Shown: piece after piece, positions 1-11,280 of the stretch
Layout: every line of letters starts with the position of its first letter
Numbering within the stretch: position 1 is the first letter of the stretch
NCBI RefSeq assembly: GCF_947242115.1
Contig: NC_074719.1
Coordinates: 33,299,769 to 33,363,768, forward strand
Direction: 5' to 3'
DNA from: Biomphalaria glabrata
Lineage: Eukaryota > Mollusca > Gastropoda > Planorbidae
Length of the DNA: 64,000 bases
Translations under genes and position numbers: made by a program
The notes under the pieces: generated by a model
What the model was told of the DNA's origin: nothing
The model's input: only the letters and a program-made list of their open reading frames with translations
Databases searched by the model: none

Positions 1-331
1 TTGAGCCTCTCAAGTTCCAAACATTCACTCACTTAGAGTTTCATAATGAGAATGATGTTAGGAAAATGAGCTACCAGGGAACCAGATACATTTAGATCTA
101 GCTGTGTTGGAAACCAAAACAAACAAAAAATCTAAATACTTAAAATTGAAGAACGAAACAAAACATATGCCTCACATAAGCCCTTATATGGCGGACACAG
201 AGTAGAAGTCAGCCTCTTTGCACGAATCCAATGGGTCCGAGCCTATGCACTTTGAGCAGACGTTTCCAGGGACTGGATATGTCAAGTTGCCGAACGGCTT
301 TGGCCCGCGGGCCGTAGTTTGAGCATCACTG
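1..331. mobile_element. Right end of a hAT-type DNA transposon (cut by window edge)
   Basis: The stretch ends at 331 in a terminal repeat which, read inward on the minus strand, starts CAGTGATGCTCAAACTACGG and continues into a CCCGCGGGCC palindrome. This is the usual terminal form of one animal hAT group. The other end lies outside the window, so the 8-bp target duplication cannot be tested; the bases just outside are ATCTAGGT. No transposase reading frame is visible in the part present. Confidence 0.5.
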
Positions 332-639
332 ATCTAGGTCTATGTATATTTTATGTCTATGATTTTAAGTTAATCTGATAACAGACAAATCTTTTAAGCA
401 CATTTTTTGTCAAATTCTGTGATGTAAAGCATTTACATACATAATTACCTTCCCCAATCAATGATTGCTGTTTCTGTGATCAAAGCAGAGCACAATCTTA
501 TGTTCTGGAAAGATCTTACCTATAAATAACTAGATCTCTATGTTAGCACTTTCAAAACACATGTCAAAGCTCTTTCGCTGACAGCACAAAGACTACGTTG
601 GACATTGTTTAGTTAAAAATGACTCCCAATCTTCCTCGT

Positions 640-835
640 TATTACAAAACTTATATCAACTCAATCTGTCTGTGTGTCTGTCTGGTAAAAAATGTGTATA
701 CGTTATTTCTGCCACACCCATTCTCGGATCAAACTGAAACTTTTATGTCAATCATAATTGACACAATTATTCATTGACATAGACAATATACGAATCAATA
801 CAAAAAGTTACCAATTAGACAATTACTTACTTAGG
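640..835 (+). repeat. Dispersed repeat family R1, copy 1
   Basis: AT-rich repeat beginning with a TCTGTCTG run, followed by a segment resembling GTATACGTTATTTCTGCC and then a CCAATTAGACAATTA-type segment. Related copies are at 1350-1630, 3440-4010 (minus), 15690-16030 and 17955-18185. It contains no open frame. Class unknown. Confidence 0.55.
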
Positions 836-838
836 TCC

Positions 839-1135
839 TCACGAGCCGTTCGGTGCATTGGGCGGCAAGCTGTCTCCACAAAGATCTGTCACTGGCAATG
901 TCTGATGCCTCCTCCCACTTGGTGTCCAATGTTCTGAAGTCCTCCATGAAGATGTGGTGCCATTTATGCGAGGACGTCCCTGTTTGCGCTTTCCTCGCAT
1001 TGGCCTCCATGTCATCGCAACTCTTGGTATGCCTAGTTTATTTTGTCGGAGAACATGTCCGGCAAGCCTCATGCGATGCTCTGTCACTACTTCACTAAGT
1101 GTTCGACTCCCAGTTCGGTATAGCATTTTCCAAAG
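839..1135 (-). mobile_element. Non-LTR retrotransposon (LINE) 3' fragment
   Basis: The minus-strand frame reads the carboxyl end of a LINE polyprotein: a segment like RMRLAGHVLRQNKLGIPR followed by a GKRKQGRPR motif, typical of the last part of RTE- or jockey-like reverse transcriptase proteins. It ends in NAPNG, then GGACCTAAGTAAGTAA, a short TAAG-repeat tail expected of a LINE 3' end. The same end occurs at about 49575-49920. Only the last hundred or so residues are present. Confidence 0.75.
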
Positions 1136-1149
1136 GCAGCAACCTTTTT

Positions 1150-1345
1150 GGACAAGCCAAGCCATTGGACTGGAGACAAAAATACACATTCTCAACACAA
1201 TCGTTATCCCAACAGCAACATATGCATGTGAGACATGGAAGTCGTCTGCTCAAATTGAGAAAAGACTAAATGTGGCTCAACAAAAATGTCTGAGACGGAT
1301 TTTGGGAGTCAGTTACACAGATCGGGTCTCAATTAGACAATTATT
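1150..1345 (+). mobile_element. LINE 3' fragment in opposite orientation
   Basis: The plus-strand frame contains ETKIHILNTIVIPTATYAC, then ETWK, EKRLN and QQKCLRRILGVSYTDR. This is the thumb/C-terminal part of a LINE reverse transcriptase of the same family as the minus-strand piece just before it. The two are convergent, so this is either two truncated insertions meeting or one insertion with an inverted 5' part (twin priming). Confidence 0.75.
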
Positions 1346-1349
1346 AAGT

Positions 1350-1630
1350 GGTAATTTATTATTTGGTTTAATAGCAACAAGGGAAACAAATACTTCAGTA
1401 TTCACAGATATGGCTAAATTTGTTGGGGGTTTAGTCCCCTTAAATAATTGTTCACGCTATTTCTCCCTCCCACATTCTCCGTTCAAGTTAATACTTTAAA
1501 CAATTATTTATTGTTCCTAACAAAACATGAATCATTAAAATAAAACAAAAAAAACACAACAACACTATTAGTCAATAAAGTATTGGTAATGAATTATGTT
1601 GTTTGATATCGAATAACGGAAATAACGTGT
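1350..1630 (+). repeat. Dispersed repeat family R1, copy 2
   Basis: Follows the LINE fragment directly. It carries the family's AATTATTAAGTGGTAATTT-like block and the GGGAAACAAATACTTC segment seen in the other R1 copies. No coding content. Confidence 0.45.
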
Positions 1631-1633
1631 ACA

Positions 1634-1897
1634 TTACTGGTAGATACAGTTGACTGCATTCTGGAGATCATGTTCATGGAGAGCTAGCAGAGCGCAATCA
1701 TCGGCATAAAGAAGCTCCGTTATGACCATCTCCTTTGTTTTTGTATGGGATAGTAGACTTCGAAGATTGAACACATTGCCGTCCGAACAAAACCTGATGT
1801 AGATGCCTTCGAGTAATCGCTGCCTCACTTGACCCAGAAGTACGCCAAAGAAGATAGCGAATAGAGTAGGGGCAAGTACACAGAAGTCATGTTCCAA
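1634..1897 (-). mobile_element. LINE reverse-transcriptase fragment with YADD
   Basis: Minus-strand frame of about 87 codons holding RT palm motifs: CVLAPTLFAIFFGVLL (motif B region), EGIYIRF, and ELLYADDCALLA, where YADD is the catalytic aspartate pair. Endonuclease and N-terminal RT motifs are missing, so it is a truncated copy. The QGCVLAPTLF..EGIYIR spacing is close to the longer copy at 6190-7860. Confidence 0.8.
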
Positions 1898-2314
1898 AAG
1901 TCAGCCAATAAAAACTACTCAGCTCCAAAGATCATCGTAAACGGAACAAATCGCTCCGCCTGCCTACAAAAATCAATGTCTACCATGCGGTGGTTCTCTC
2001 AACCCTTCTATATGGATATGAGACATGGACACTATACAGAAAACAACTAAGACTACTTGAGCGCTTTCACAATGGCCGCGGGATACACATTTGAGACCAA
2101 AAGAAAATCCGCTGCCGATGACAGACGCAGACGGCGAAAAGAAAATCTAAATCGGCCACCTTCGGACAATGGTTATGCTTGCCCTGGCTGTGGCAAAAAT
2201 CTAGGTCTCAATTGGGGCTGCACATCCACGGAAAATACTGTATTCTTCACTGATTTTCGAACTCGAAGACAAGCCTTATATATTGGTAGATACAGAAATA
2301 AGGACGGAGTTTAG
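1898..2314 (+). mobile_element. LINE C-terminal fragment with zinc-knuckle tail
   Basis: Plus-strand remnant. An early frame reads NVYHAVVLSTLLYGYETWT, the RT thumb motif of RTE-like LINEs. After a frame change comes a basic stretch and CPGCGKNLGLNWGC, the C-terminal CxxC finger of this family, then NTVFFTDFRTRRQALY. The same 3' end occurs near 15565, 21713, 44095 and, inverted, 55683. Confidence 0.75.
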
Positions 2315-3440
2315 ATAACCTTTTTTTCTTTTAAATGTTTTTTTTTTTATTTTCCTTGTTAATTTCTTATGTTTTTCTTTAGCTAACCTTACATTGCCCC
2401 CCCCCCCACCTCATTACTCCATATCGCTTTCTCTTTTTTTTTTTTACTACATCACTTTTTTTTATAGCTTATAGAAAATAGATCTTCAAAATCAAAATGT
2501 AAATATAGGTCAGAATATAGGTCGAAATCATGGAACGTAATTATATTCTTTATTGAAGTAACGTCCTTAATATATATGATAAAATAAGAAGATAAGAATA
2601 CTGAATTTAAAATGTACAGTGTAAATCACCAATAATCTGAGACATTTCATTCTCTTTCCGAGCACTGCAAATCAGAAAAATTGCGCGCTGCTTTTTCTGT
2701 GTGCACCATTTTAAACAAGATCAAAGTTAAGGAGTCAACTAAAGGGATGGATCTCTCTAGGTTTACTTTAAACACTTCAAGAGAATCTTTATGAAGAAGA
2801 TGGTTATATTATTGTTTGCTTTGAGAAAAAATAAACAGACAATTAGGTAATGTTTGTATTTTAGATTAAATCTAAGCAGATGTAGGTAGTATAGGTAGAT
2901 ACATACTTTTATTTTGGCTTTCTTCAAATGTATGGCTGTGGTGACTAATAACTAATGGAGTAATCGTAATGCCAATGGTCAAGTATGAATCATTTCCTAA
3001 AACACACTACACAGCAATGAGAAGAATGCCTGGGCATTAGCTAGGTTCGCCGTCACAGAAATGAGAAGAATGCCTGGGCATTAGCTAGGTTCGCCTATAG
3101 GTTATCTATTTGTTTATGCTCAATAATCAGTGATCAATTCTTTTAAATATTCATGGATATTTGCTTATAATCTATTCCATTGTGGTGCCATTGTGGTGCC
3201 CCCTTCGGAAATTCATTCTCCTGGCGTCTACAACTCACTTTTATCATAGTGAGAGGAGCGCGAGTACAAAAGGGTTCAGTTCAGAAGGGAGGGAACGGAA
3301 CTATTCTGAAGCGTTTCCCTGTGTTTCCCTGTGTTCTGTTCAACAGTAAGGTATTTTTGTGGCGCATTATTTATCCTAGGAAAAACAAGAAAAACATTTT
3401 TTTAAATACTTAAAAAAAAAAGAAAGAAGGCGTCGTTGTA
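2315..3440. other. AT-rich intergenic stretch with a LINE tail and a local duplication
   Basis: No gene is visible. It holds long T and C homopolymers (about 2320-2460), a short LINE 3'-tail relic at 2535-2590 with TTTATTGAAGTAACG, and a 43-bp tandem duplication at about 3014-3097 in which AATGCCTGGGCATTAGCTAG occurs twice. Short open frames at 3161-3413 show no recognisable family. Confidence 0.5.
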
Positions 3441-4010
3441 ATCTGTTTGGATCAGTCATGTCATTAAATTTGTAATATATCTAGTGACGCAATTTCATGC
3501 TTTACTTTTAGCGTTCTTAAGATGTTATGATCCTATCACTTGTCTGGACCAGTTGGAAATGGGTAAGGGGAGAAAGAATGGGATATCTGGGTGATCGCTT
3601 TTTAAATGCATTTATACAAAAAAAAATTAACGACCTGAATTCGTACGTGGGTAGCTAAAGCCTCCTCAGTGTCCTCTAGATTGTGTACCAACCACTCTCC
3701 CGAAAAGTGCATTTAAAAATAGGTTTTATAGTTATCCATTGTTAGTTTCAAACTTTTATCGATACAACGTATAAAGGGGATTATTTCAACTTATACCACT
3801 GTCAAGTACAATTTCTTTCCCTTGTTCGAGAAACCAAACTAAAATAATTCATTACCAAATAGTTAATTGACTTTTTTTTTTCCTTCATTTCTGTTCTATC
3901 AGGCACACGAAATGATTGTGCAAAATTTCAGCTTGATCTGAGATTGGTAGTGAGAGAAATAACGTGTTCAAACCTTATTTACCAGAAAGATAGAGTTGAT
4001 ATACCCTTTG
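3440..4010 (-). repeat. Dispersed repeat family R1, copy 3 (minus)
   Basis: Reverse-complement relative of the 15690-16030 copy. Both share the block AACTGGTCCAG followed by GTGATAGGATCAT and the TTAATTAACTAT-like segment near the TCTGTCTG end. No open frame. Confidence 0.5.
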
Positions 4011-4014
4011 TAAA

Positions 4015-4565
4015 AATGCAGATTAAATATTGCAACATTAAATGGAGGTAACATTATAATGCGAGGTATAAGCACAGCAAGTATGTCTGTAATGTAGTTT
4101 TGTTTTTGGTCACCCGAAAGTTGTCTGTAGACAATAGACTGTGATGAAGGTCTTTCGTAAGCGGAGACGTATTAAAATGTCTTATGTAAAAAATATTCAA
4201 TCTTGAACATTTTTAGCGGCACCCGAAAGGGGAAAGGACGATATTAGTTTTGTGTGGAATGTCCGTCCGTCCGTCCGTCCTGTTTTGATCTCGTAAACTA
4301 GAAAAAATAGTGAAAATGCAACACCATAATATTTTAGTCCATTCAAAGTTCTGATGCTACGGCTACTTTTTTCTTTTCTAAAGGCGAAAAATCTAATTTT
4401 TTAAATCACTTAAGCAAGCAGTTTTTTCATAAAAATACACCACTTTTACAACTATTCACTATTAAATAGTAACAAACACGGGAGGGTCTTTGGTATGGGA
4501 ATCTTTCACACACCATACTTGGAACATACTTATGCTAATGGTTTTCGATTTTTTGTCAATTTTTT
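4015..4565 (+). repeat. Dispersed repeat family R2, copy 1
   Basis: About 350 bp (core 4212-4565) starting TTTTAGCGGCACCCGAAAGG, with four tandem TCCG units, CTCGTAAACTAGAAAA and CACGGGAGGGTCTT. A direct copy lies at 5670-6010. No coding potential and no terminal repeats found. Confidence 0.65.
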
Positions 4566-4920
4566 TTTACATTAATATTGCTAATTTAAGCATGTTCTGT
4601 CATATTAACTAGATCTACTACATTTACAAAAAAAAAAAAATGTTTACTTTTTTTTTTTAAAGAGAAAAAAAGTTATTTAGTAGGCATATAAGTTAGACAT
4701 AATTTAAAACAACAATTAATAAGTACTTTTTCATATTATCGCGTGAACTGTAAAGATATCAAAAAGGTATAGAGAACTGAACAAAAGGGAAAAATTTTTT
4801 TATTTTTTTTTATGGAAATCGTTTTTTTTTTTTCGGATTTGAATAAGAGATTGATCCTTTACAAAACAATTCTATCAATTAGGTATTCATCATATGACAT
4901 CAGTTAGGCCAGATTTACAT
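4566..4920. other. AT-rich stretch, nothing recognised
   Basis: Poly-T and poly-A runs dominate; I see no motif, repeat partner or frame worth reporting. Confidence 0.4.
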
Positions 4921-4929
4921 CTAACTTCT

Positions 4930-5040
4930 CATTCACTTTCACCTAGTCCTATCCTTTGGTTTGCTTTACCGTTGGGGCACCACAAAAGATATGTCAACCT
5001 TCTTTCTCCATTCTTCTATGTCATTTGTCTTTGATAGAAT
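4930..5040 (-). mobile_element. LINE 3'-tail fragment
   Basis: The sequence around CTTTACCGTTGGGGCACCAC and TCTTTCTCCATTCTTCTATG parallels the 3' part of the minus-strand LINE at 14640-15080 (CTGACCGTTGTGGCACCATG, TCTTTCTCCATTCCTCTTTG). Short and degraded. Confidence 0.5.
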
Positions 5041-5169
5041 TTTTTTTTCCTGAAAATATTGATACCTGCCTTTTTACCTGCCTGGATGGACCACTTTGTG
5101 GGTCAATTTTGACTTTGTGTTTCCACAAAACTGTCTTTGTAACTATGTGTGGTCAACCGTGACACAGTA

Positions 5170-5580
5170 ACCTTGTTTTAAATTTGTACTTTGTAGATGA
5201 ATGGACTTTTTTTTTACATAAGTTTTTAAATTTATTTTATTTTTGAAACCTTGGTAATAATGCCATTGTTCTTTTGTTAATATTCAAGCATAGACTTATA
5301 ACATAATGAAAGAACATATTTTTTTAAATTGAAAATTGATAACAACGGACTAGTATATTTAAATCTGACAAATGAAAGACAATCCATTCAATGAAAAGTG
5401 CACATTAAATTAGAGTTTATATTACACTCTGGTTTTTTTTTATTATCAAAGGGACATCACAAGCAAAATTACACACAGAAGTTAGAAAATGCAATGCCAT
5501 GTAAATAAATGATAAAAATATTTTTTAAACATTACACACAAAAAAATCATAATATATATATTTCATGATATATATATATA
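5170..5580. other. AT-rich stretch with TA microsatellite
   Basis: No gene. It ends in a (TA)n run just before the CATGGGCGTAGCC terminus at 5582. Confidence 0.4.
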
Positions 5581-5669
5581 TCATGGGCGTAGCCAGGGAA
5601 GGGTTCGGGGTTCAGCCACCCCTAAAATGAAATCCCCTCCAAACAGGGAATGTTGAATTTTGTGACTGG

Positions 5670-6010
5670 TTAGCGGCCCCATGAAAGGGGTATAGATGAT
5701 ATTAGTTTTGAGTGGTTTGTCTATCGGTCCGTCCGTCGCGTTTAGTTCTCGTAAACTAGAAAAGATAGTGAAAATCCGACATCATGATATTTTAGACCAT
5801 TCAAAGTTCTGGTGCAACGGCTACTTTTTTCCTTCTGAAAGTGAAAAATCTAATTTTTAAAATCAAATTTGCAAGCAGTTTTTTCATAATAATTCACCAT
5901 TTTTACAACTAATCACTATTAATAGAAACAAACACGGAAGGCTATGTGGTTGGGGAGAACATGATACCACATACCCCTAACACATTTTTGCAAACGGTTT
6001 TAGTTTTTTG
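5670..6010 (+). repeat. Dispersed repeat family R2, copy 2
   Basis: Direct relative of 4212-4565: GGTTAGCGGCCCCATGAAAG, a TCCGTCCGTC run, CTCGTAAACTAGAAAA, ACGGCTACTTTTTTCC and ACAAACACGGAAGG occur in the same order about 1.45 kb downstream of copy 1. Confidence 0.65.
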
Positions 6011-7855
6011 TCAGAGGGTCTTGAGTTTTATATCCCCTACATTAAAATCTTCCTCTTCAATATTATACTAAGGCCATTAACTCATTGGCCTCTTTCAGTC
6101 GTAGGACGACTATGGTTCATCTCGCACACTTCCTCTTGTGGCTGTGGAACCCTATTTTGGAAAGACACTCCAGTTCATAAATATCGCATGTTAAGGGTGG
6201 CTTTTGCTTCGGTGGTAGAGGAGCTGGCCATTTTTCACATTGTCCGTTTTTCTTCCAGGGCTGAGGCCCAGGGCTGACGCCCATGTTCTTTCGCTATCCA
6301 TAGCTTTCTTGGTCACTGTTTCTCTCCATCTGGTGCGGTCTAGAGCTATGTCTTCCCAATGGTCAGTATTGATGTTCACTGATTTGAGGTCACGTTTTAT
6401 TACATCTATTTAACGGAGGTGGGAGCGACCAGTTTTTCTTGAGCCATTCGCGAGTTGTCCATAGAGGATGACTTTCGGGATGCGTTTGTCCTCCATCCAT
6501 CTTGCTTTGCGTAGCTGGTCTATGATTCGCTGCCATACAGTAGTGGACTCATAACGCGTGCCTTGTAGACTTCCATTTTGCTCACTGTAGTGAGCTTCTG
6601 GTTTTCCCAAACTCTTGACCTGAGTCTAGCGAAGGTCGAGGCAGCCTTCCCTATGCGTTTTTTTATCTCCTCTTCTAGAGACAAGGTCATCTTGAATTGT
6701 GGATCCCAAATAGCAGAATTCATTTACGGCATCCAGCTTTTTATCGTCTATGAGGATGGAGGGTGGTGCTGTAGCAGGTGTTCACATAACATTTGTTTTC
6801 TTTATAATAGTTAAGCCATACTACTTACAGGCCTGAGAGAAGCATGACATTAGTAACTGAAGTTCCTCTTGTGAGTGTGCCACTACCGCTGGGTCGTCCG
6901 CGATGAGTATATCTCTTATGAGGGTTGTTCTGGTTTTAGTTTTGGCCCTAAATCTAGCAACATTTAGAAGTTTGCCGTCGAATCTTGAATGAATATATAT
7001 GCCTTCGGTGGATTTGTCAAACGCGTGTAGGATTAGCATTAAAAAGAGTATTCCAAAGAGGGTTGGGGCCAGGACACATCCTTGTTTGGCTCCGCTGTTT
7101 ATATTGAAATTTTCGGAGCAGGCGCCGTTGAACTGTACTGTACCCATCATATTTTGGTGGAAAGATACAATAATGTTTAGTAGCTTGGGTGGACAACCTA
7201 TTAATTGTAAGATTCTAAAGAGGCCATCTCTGCTGACTAGATCGAAGGCCTTTGTCAGGTCGATGAATGCGATGTACAAAGGCATTCTTTGATCTCTGCA
7301 CTTTTCCTGAAGTTGACGGATGGAGAAAATCATGTCAATTGTAGATCTCCCTGAGCGAAAGCCGCACTGTGATTCTGGATAGACTCGATCAGCAAGTTTT
7401 TGTAGCCTGCGGAGTATCACTCGAGCAAAGACTTTGCCTACAATTCTTAGGAGAGAGATTCCCATGTAGTTGTTGCAGTCGCTTCTGTCCCCTTTGTTCT
7501 TGTACAGGATGATGATCTTAGCATCCCGCAGATCCTGTGGCACAGCACCTTGTTGCCAACATTTGCAAAGCAGTTCATGTAGAGGTTGGATTAGTGTAGT
7601 TTTGCATTGTTGTAGAAGATCGGGGGGGGGATACCATCGCATCCGGGTGCTTTGCGGGCAGCCATGTTGTCTATGGCTTTGTTGAGCTCTAACAGGGTTT
7701 GTATTTTGTCTAGCTCATTCATTGTGGGTAATTTTATGATACCCTTAAGGGCTAAGGCCGAGACCGAGCTTGCTGTGGCATAGAGTTCAGAGTAATGTTC
7801 AACCCATCTGTGCATTTGTTTGATCTTGTCTGTAGCCATTAACTACAGTCACCTA
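6011..7855 (-). mobile_element. Non-LTR retrotransposon (LINE) with degraded reverse transcriptase
   Basis: Minus-strand remnant of an RT polyprotein, read from about 7839 down to about 6190. In order: APGCDGIPP; DAKIIILYKNKGDRSDCNNY; GISLLRIVGKVFARVILRRL; AFIDLTKAFD (catalytic motif A); GAKQGCVLAPTLF (motif B); and LIADDPAVVAHS, where the usual YADD or FADD reads IADD. Downstream frames give EEIKKRIGKAASTFARLRSR and a DRTRWRETV tail. The longest open part is 6821-7642. The protein is split over at least four frames, so this copy is dead. No apurinic endonuclease domain is seen, so it is 5'-truncated. An RTE-, CR1- or jockey-like clade is possible; I cannot fix it by eye. Confidence 0.85.
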
Positions 7856-8096
7856 ATTCTATGAGCATAGCAAAGGGGTTTTTGAGTTTAATACCCACCA
7901 ACAGATGGCTTGGATTACAAAACTCCACTTTTCCATAAAAAATCTAAAGCAAACAATCACCAACTTTCAAAGGTTTTTTGGTTACCATCTCCAATAAAAA
8001 AAATCGAAACTATAGTTACCAATTTCTAGCAGTCGCAGGGCTCCAATAATAAAGTGAAGTGAATGGCAGATTTGGCTTTTGGACTACTTTTTTGTT
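7856..8096 (+). repeat. R3 body flanking the Kolobok insertion (left side)
   Basis: One unit of the array also found at 47.1-49.5 kb (CTATGAGCATAGCAAAGGGG, GAGTTTAATACCC) followed by the R3 segment GCAGGGCTCCAATAATAAAG. It ends in GTTTTAA at the Kolobok target. Confidence 0.6.
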
Positions 8097-8738
8097 TTAA
8101 GGGGGATGCACAATGAAATTTCAATTTTTGTAATTTACAGATAAATAGAAAAGCTTTATGCATGACTTGATAGAACATATAGAGACATGAGTAACCATAC
8201 ACATTTTATGAGTGTAGCCTTTTGGGTTGCTATGGAAATGGCGGCCATCTTGAAAATAAACAATGTTTACAAAATTCTTAAAATATTCTAAAGTACTCAA
8301 AATTTTTTTAATTTTTTGATTGCACCTGATAGATATTTGAATCCCATAGGTAACTGGCTAATTTTGTTTTGAAAATTATTACTGGTTTAATTTTTATGAA
8401 TTTTTAAAATTTTTATTTTTTTCCGACCCCATTTTTCATCTGAGGTCACATCATTATTTTTATTTTTTTATGAAATTTATTATACATATTGAAAATTTTT
8501 GCAGCCTATTACCTATGATATACTATCAATAAACTACATGTGAAAAATTATTAGTCTAACTTATACAGAACTAAAGATTTTGAGATTCTTGTGGACAACA
8601 TGCACCTAAAAATACATTTTGAGAAAAACGCATTTAAAGTTTTTAAAATGATATAAAATATTTATTGTAACCATAAAAATGAAAAAAAAGGGAATATTTA
8701 CATAAAACAACATAATAGATAATAAAAAAAACAAAAAA

Positions 8739-11083
8739 CTATTCATTAAAATGGCCTGATTGATAGGTTGGACCTTCTAGAACCTCTGCCCGGTGCTCAT
8801 GCTCAATTCTTCGTTTTTTCAAGTTTTTTCTCCTGGACACTAATGCGATTGATTTTCTTTTTCTAACAAGCTGTAGTTTGACATTTTGCTTTTTCTCACT
8901 AGAAGAAATGTTCTTTAGTGTCCAGGGAATGCCTAATATGTCAAAAACTGATCTGATGCCAACAGGTCCATTATTGAAGGTTAAAACAGCAAGGTATGTC
9001 GCAGCCCTTACCGTTTTTAATGTTGCGAATTCTGTTTTGGGGCATCTTTGCCAAATGAGGGAATGAAAAGATTCATTGGCGTTTTGTGTTCCCATTCTAG
9101 AACATCTTTTTAACAGATCTGTGTCTGTTAGTCTTTTCATTATAGGAAATAACAGTTTACCTATTTCTGATGTGATGGTCTGGTTGTGTTTTTTATATGG
9201 CTGTTTTAGTGCCTCTGATCTCTTAAAGTGACACCAAGATGTAGCGCCATCAGGACACAACCTGTGGTTATGATCTAGGTCTGAGCTCATCATATGAAAA
9301 AATGAGCCCATAACAGCCAGCTTCATTTTTTGAATGTCGGGAGCATTTTGGCGCAGAGCTTTGGAATAGTAATTTGTAATTTTTTCAATTTTTGACTTTG
9401 TAAGCCTATAATTTAGTTCTTTTTTGTTAGACATTTTTAAATTGTTCAAAGCATTAAACATTCTTTTTGAGATGTGGTTAATGCAGTCCTCTTTTAAGAT
9501 TTCTACATCATATCCTGAGTTGGTAATGGCAGATGAATGCGATTTACTATCGCCATCACACAGCATCGTGCCATAAACAAGTTTTCTGGATGCCACAGAG
9601 CGCGAAAAGATTTTGGATGCTGCTGCGGCCTCCATTGCATTTGCTGAGCCACTGAAGTTTTTTTGACACATATGCTTAGAGGCATCAAAGTTTAGTTCTG
9701 CAGAGTTTGAATCACAAACATGGCAATAATTTGATAGGACTTCGGTGTCGATGACGAGTCCAGTATCAAAATCAATAACTGTGCCAATTCCTGAATGAGA
9801 TGAGTGGCCCCTTTTATGCCAAGTCCCATCGAAAGAAACTGTAATAACAGGACAGCCTGTTGAACTTATTCTTTCATCTGTAGTTAGAGGTTGTGAAATG
9901 TTTCTTCCATGCACAACAGCAGATGCCCTAATCATACATTCTTCACCAGCTTCAATTATAGCGGTATTGACTATGTTAGCTAGATTGTTATAAGTATTTC
10001 TGTGCATGCAGGGCATACTCATAAGTCCACAAAACCTATCAAATTTAGAATGCGAGATTCCAGATTCTTTTAATGCAGCGACAGCGCGGACATTAATATC
10101 CAGATGAACATCATTACTTTTTTTTGAGGTCCAGTCGGACCACAAATATGTTTCACAATTTAGGCATTTGATTTTAATCAAATGAGCCATGCCTTTTGAT
10201 TGTGTGATGCACATAGTTAATTTGTTGTCAAAGCAATGTGGACAGCACAACAAGGAGACCATTGTGGTCAATTGCATTGAATTCATCATGACGTATATGA
10301 AATCTTCAGGCAGCCTCTTATTGGTGTTATCAGCGTTAGTAACTGCAGTTAGGGATATTTTTCGCTCAGCTGCACTTGCAGGCTGTGTTGTTGCTGCTTC
10401 AGATCCAGCTGTATCCAAAACAGAGCTGCAAACAAATAAAAAATAAATTAGAGGGTCTTTAAAAAAAAATTCAATAGTATGAAAGTACACGTCACATCTA
10501 TCACAACATGAAGATTATTTTAAATTTTATAATGCATTTTAGAAATCATATATTGTATTAATCATAAAAAGTAAAGAATGTATAGAGACATGTTACATGT
10601 AATATAGATCTATATATGACAATATGTACTAGATCTAAAAAAAAACAACTAAGACCAAGACTTGAGTTGAAGTTGAAGTCCTACAATACTGTTCAATACA
10701 TCATCATACACGATAATCAGATAATCTAATCTCTAGAGATTATCTAGTTCTAATGTGATCTATGCTCCTAATATAGACTAGATCTATAAAAGGATAGATC
10801 TCTATGTTTGCAATCATTTTCATGATATTTATTTAATGTCTATAGAATCTAGATTCTAGATCTAGATGTGATTCATTGGATAAACACGTTGTCGAACTCA
10901 AAGAGCCAAGGTTTCATAGTCATTATTTTATGTGTCAGCACACGCTTGTCTAGTAAATAAAAAAAAAAGCAAACTCTAGATCTAGACTTACCTTTGTAAT
11001 TGTGCATTTGTCTTTGAAGCATGTCGTCCTCTGGGCTTACAGTAACGTTTTTTCTTTCCAAACATATAACCTTTTGTTGGCAT
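8739..11083 (-). CDS. Kolobok-type transposase (Mutator-like domain), two exons
   Basis: Cut-and-paste transposase. Proposed exon 1 is 11083-10992 (starts MPTKGYMFGKKKRYCKPRGR, a basic nuclear-type N-terminus; donor CAAAG|GTAAGT). Exon 2 is 10425-8739 (acceptor TTTGTTTGCAG). The join is in frame and gives 592 residues. Around residues 91-121 a CCPHC and a CLNC pair resemble a zinc ribbon. DDE candidates: D230 in VSFDGTW, D321 or D323 in LCDGDSKSH, E482 in NANESFHSLIW. The GTWHKRGHSSHSGIGTVID block is characteristic of the proteins annotated 'Mutator-like transposase domain' in cnidarians and molluscs. The C-terminus is rich in K and R. The open frame upstream of exon 2 (to 10490) is intronic and starts at a GTG, so I reject it as the start. 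An AATAAA lies at 8661-8666 (minus). Family assignment rests on motif recognition plus TTAA ends. Confidence 0.85.
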
Positions 11084-11154
11084 TTCTGAGTTTCAATAAT
11101 GAATCGATTGTTGATGTGATGGAAGTTTACAGAAGAAGGACCGGTTCACGTCAT

Positions 11155-11280
11155 GTGCGCATGCGTGCATACTTTGTAGTTACGGAAGCTTTTTCAGTGC
11201 GCATGCGTGTAATTACAGTAACTATAGAAGCTTTGATGGTGCGCATGCGTAAATATGGCTTTGTGGGTGTGTATATGAGG
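11155..11280. repeat. Three 42-bp tandem repeats with conserved GTGCGCATGCGT core
   Basis: The 12-mer GTGCGCATGCGT occurs perfectly at 11155-11166, 11197-11208 and 11239-11250, exactly 42 bp apart; the two spacers after the first cores share GAAGCTTT near their ends, the rest has diverged. It lies 72 bp upstream of the proposed transposase ATG and about 0.4 kb inside the right terminus. Candidate roles: transposase promoter (the core resembles the NRF-1 site TGCGCATGCGC) or subterminal transposase-binding repeats. Confidence 0.8.

Noticed and set aside
10426-10490. N-terminal extension of the Kolobok transposase
   Set aside because: It begins at GTG, reads through a T-rich tract ending TTTGCAG, and a better in-frame exon exists at 11083-10992.
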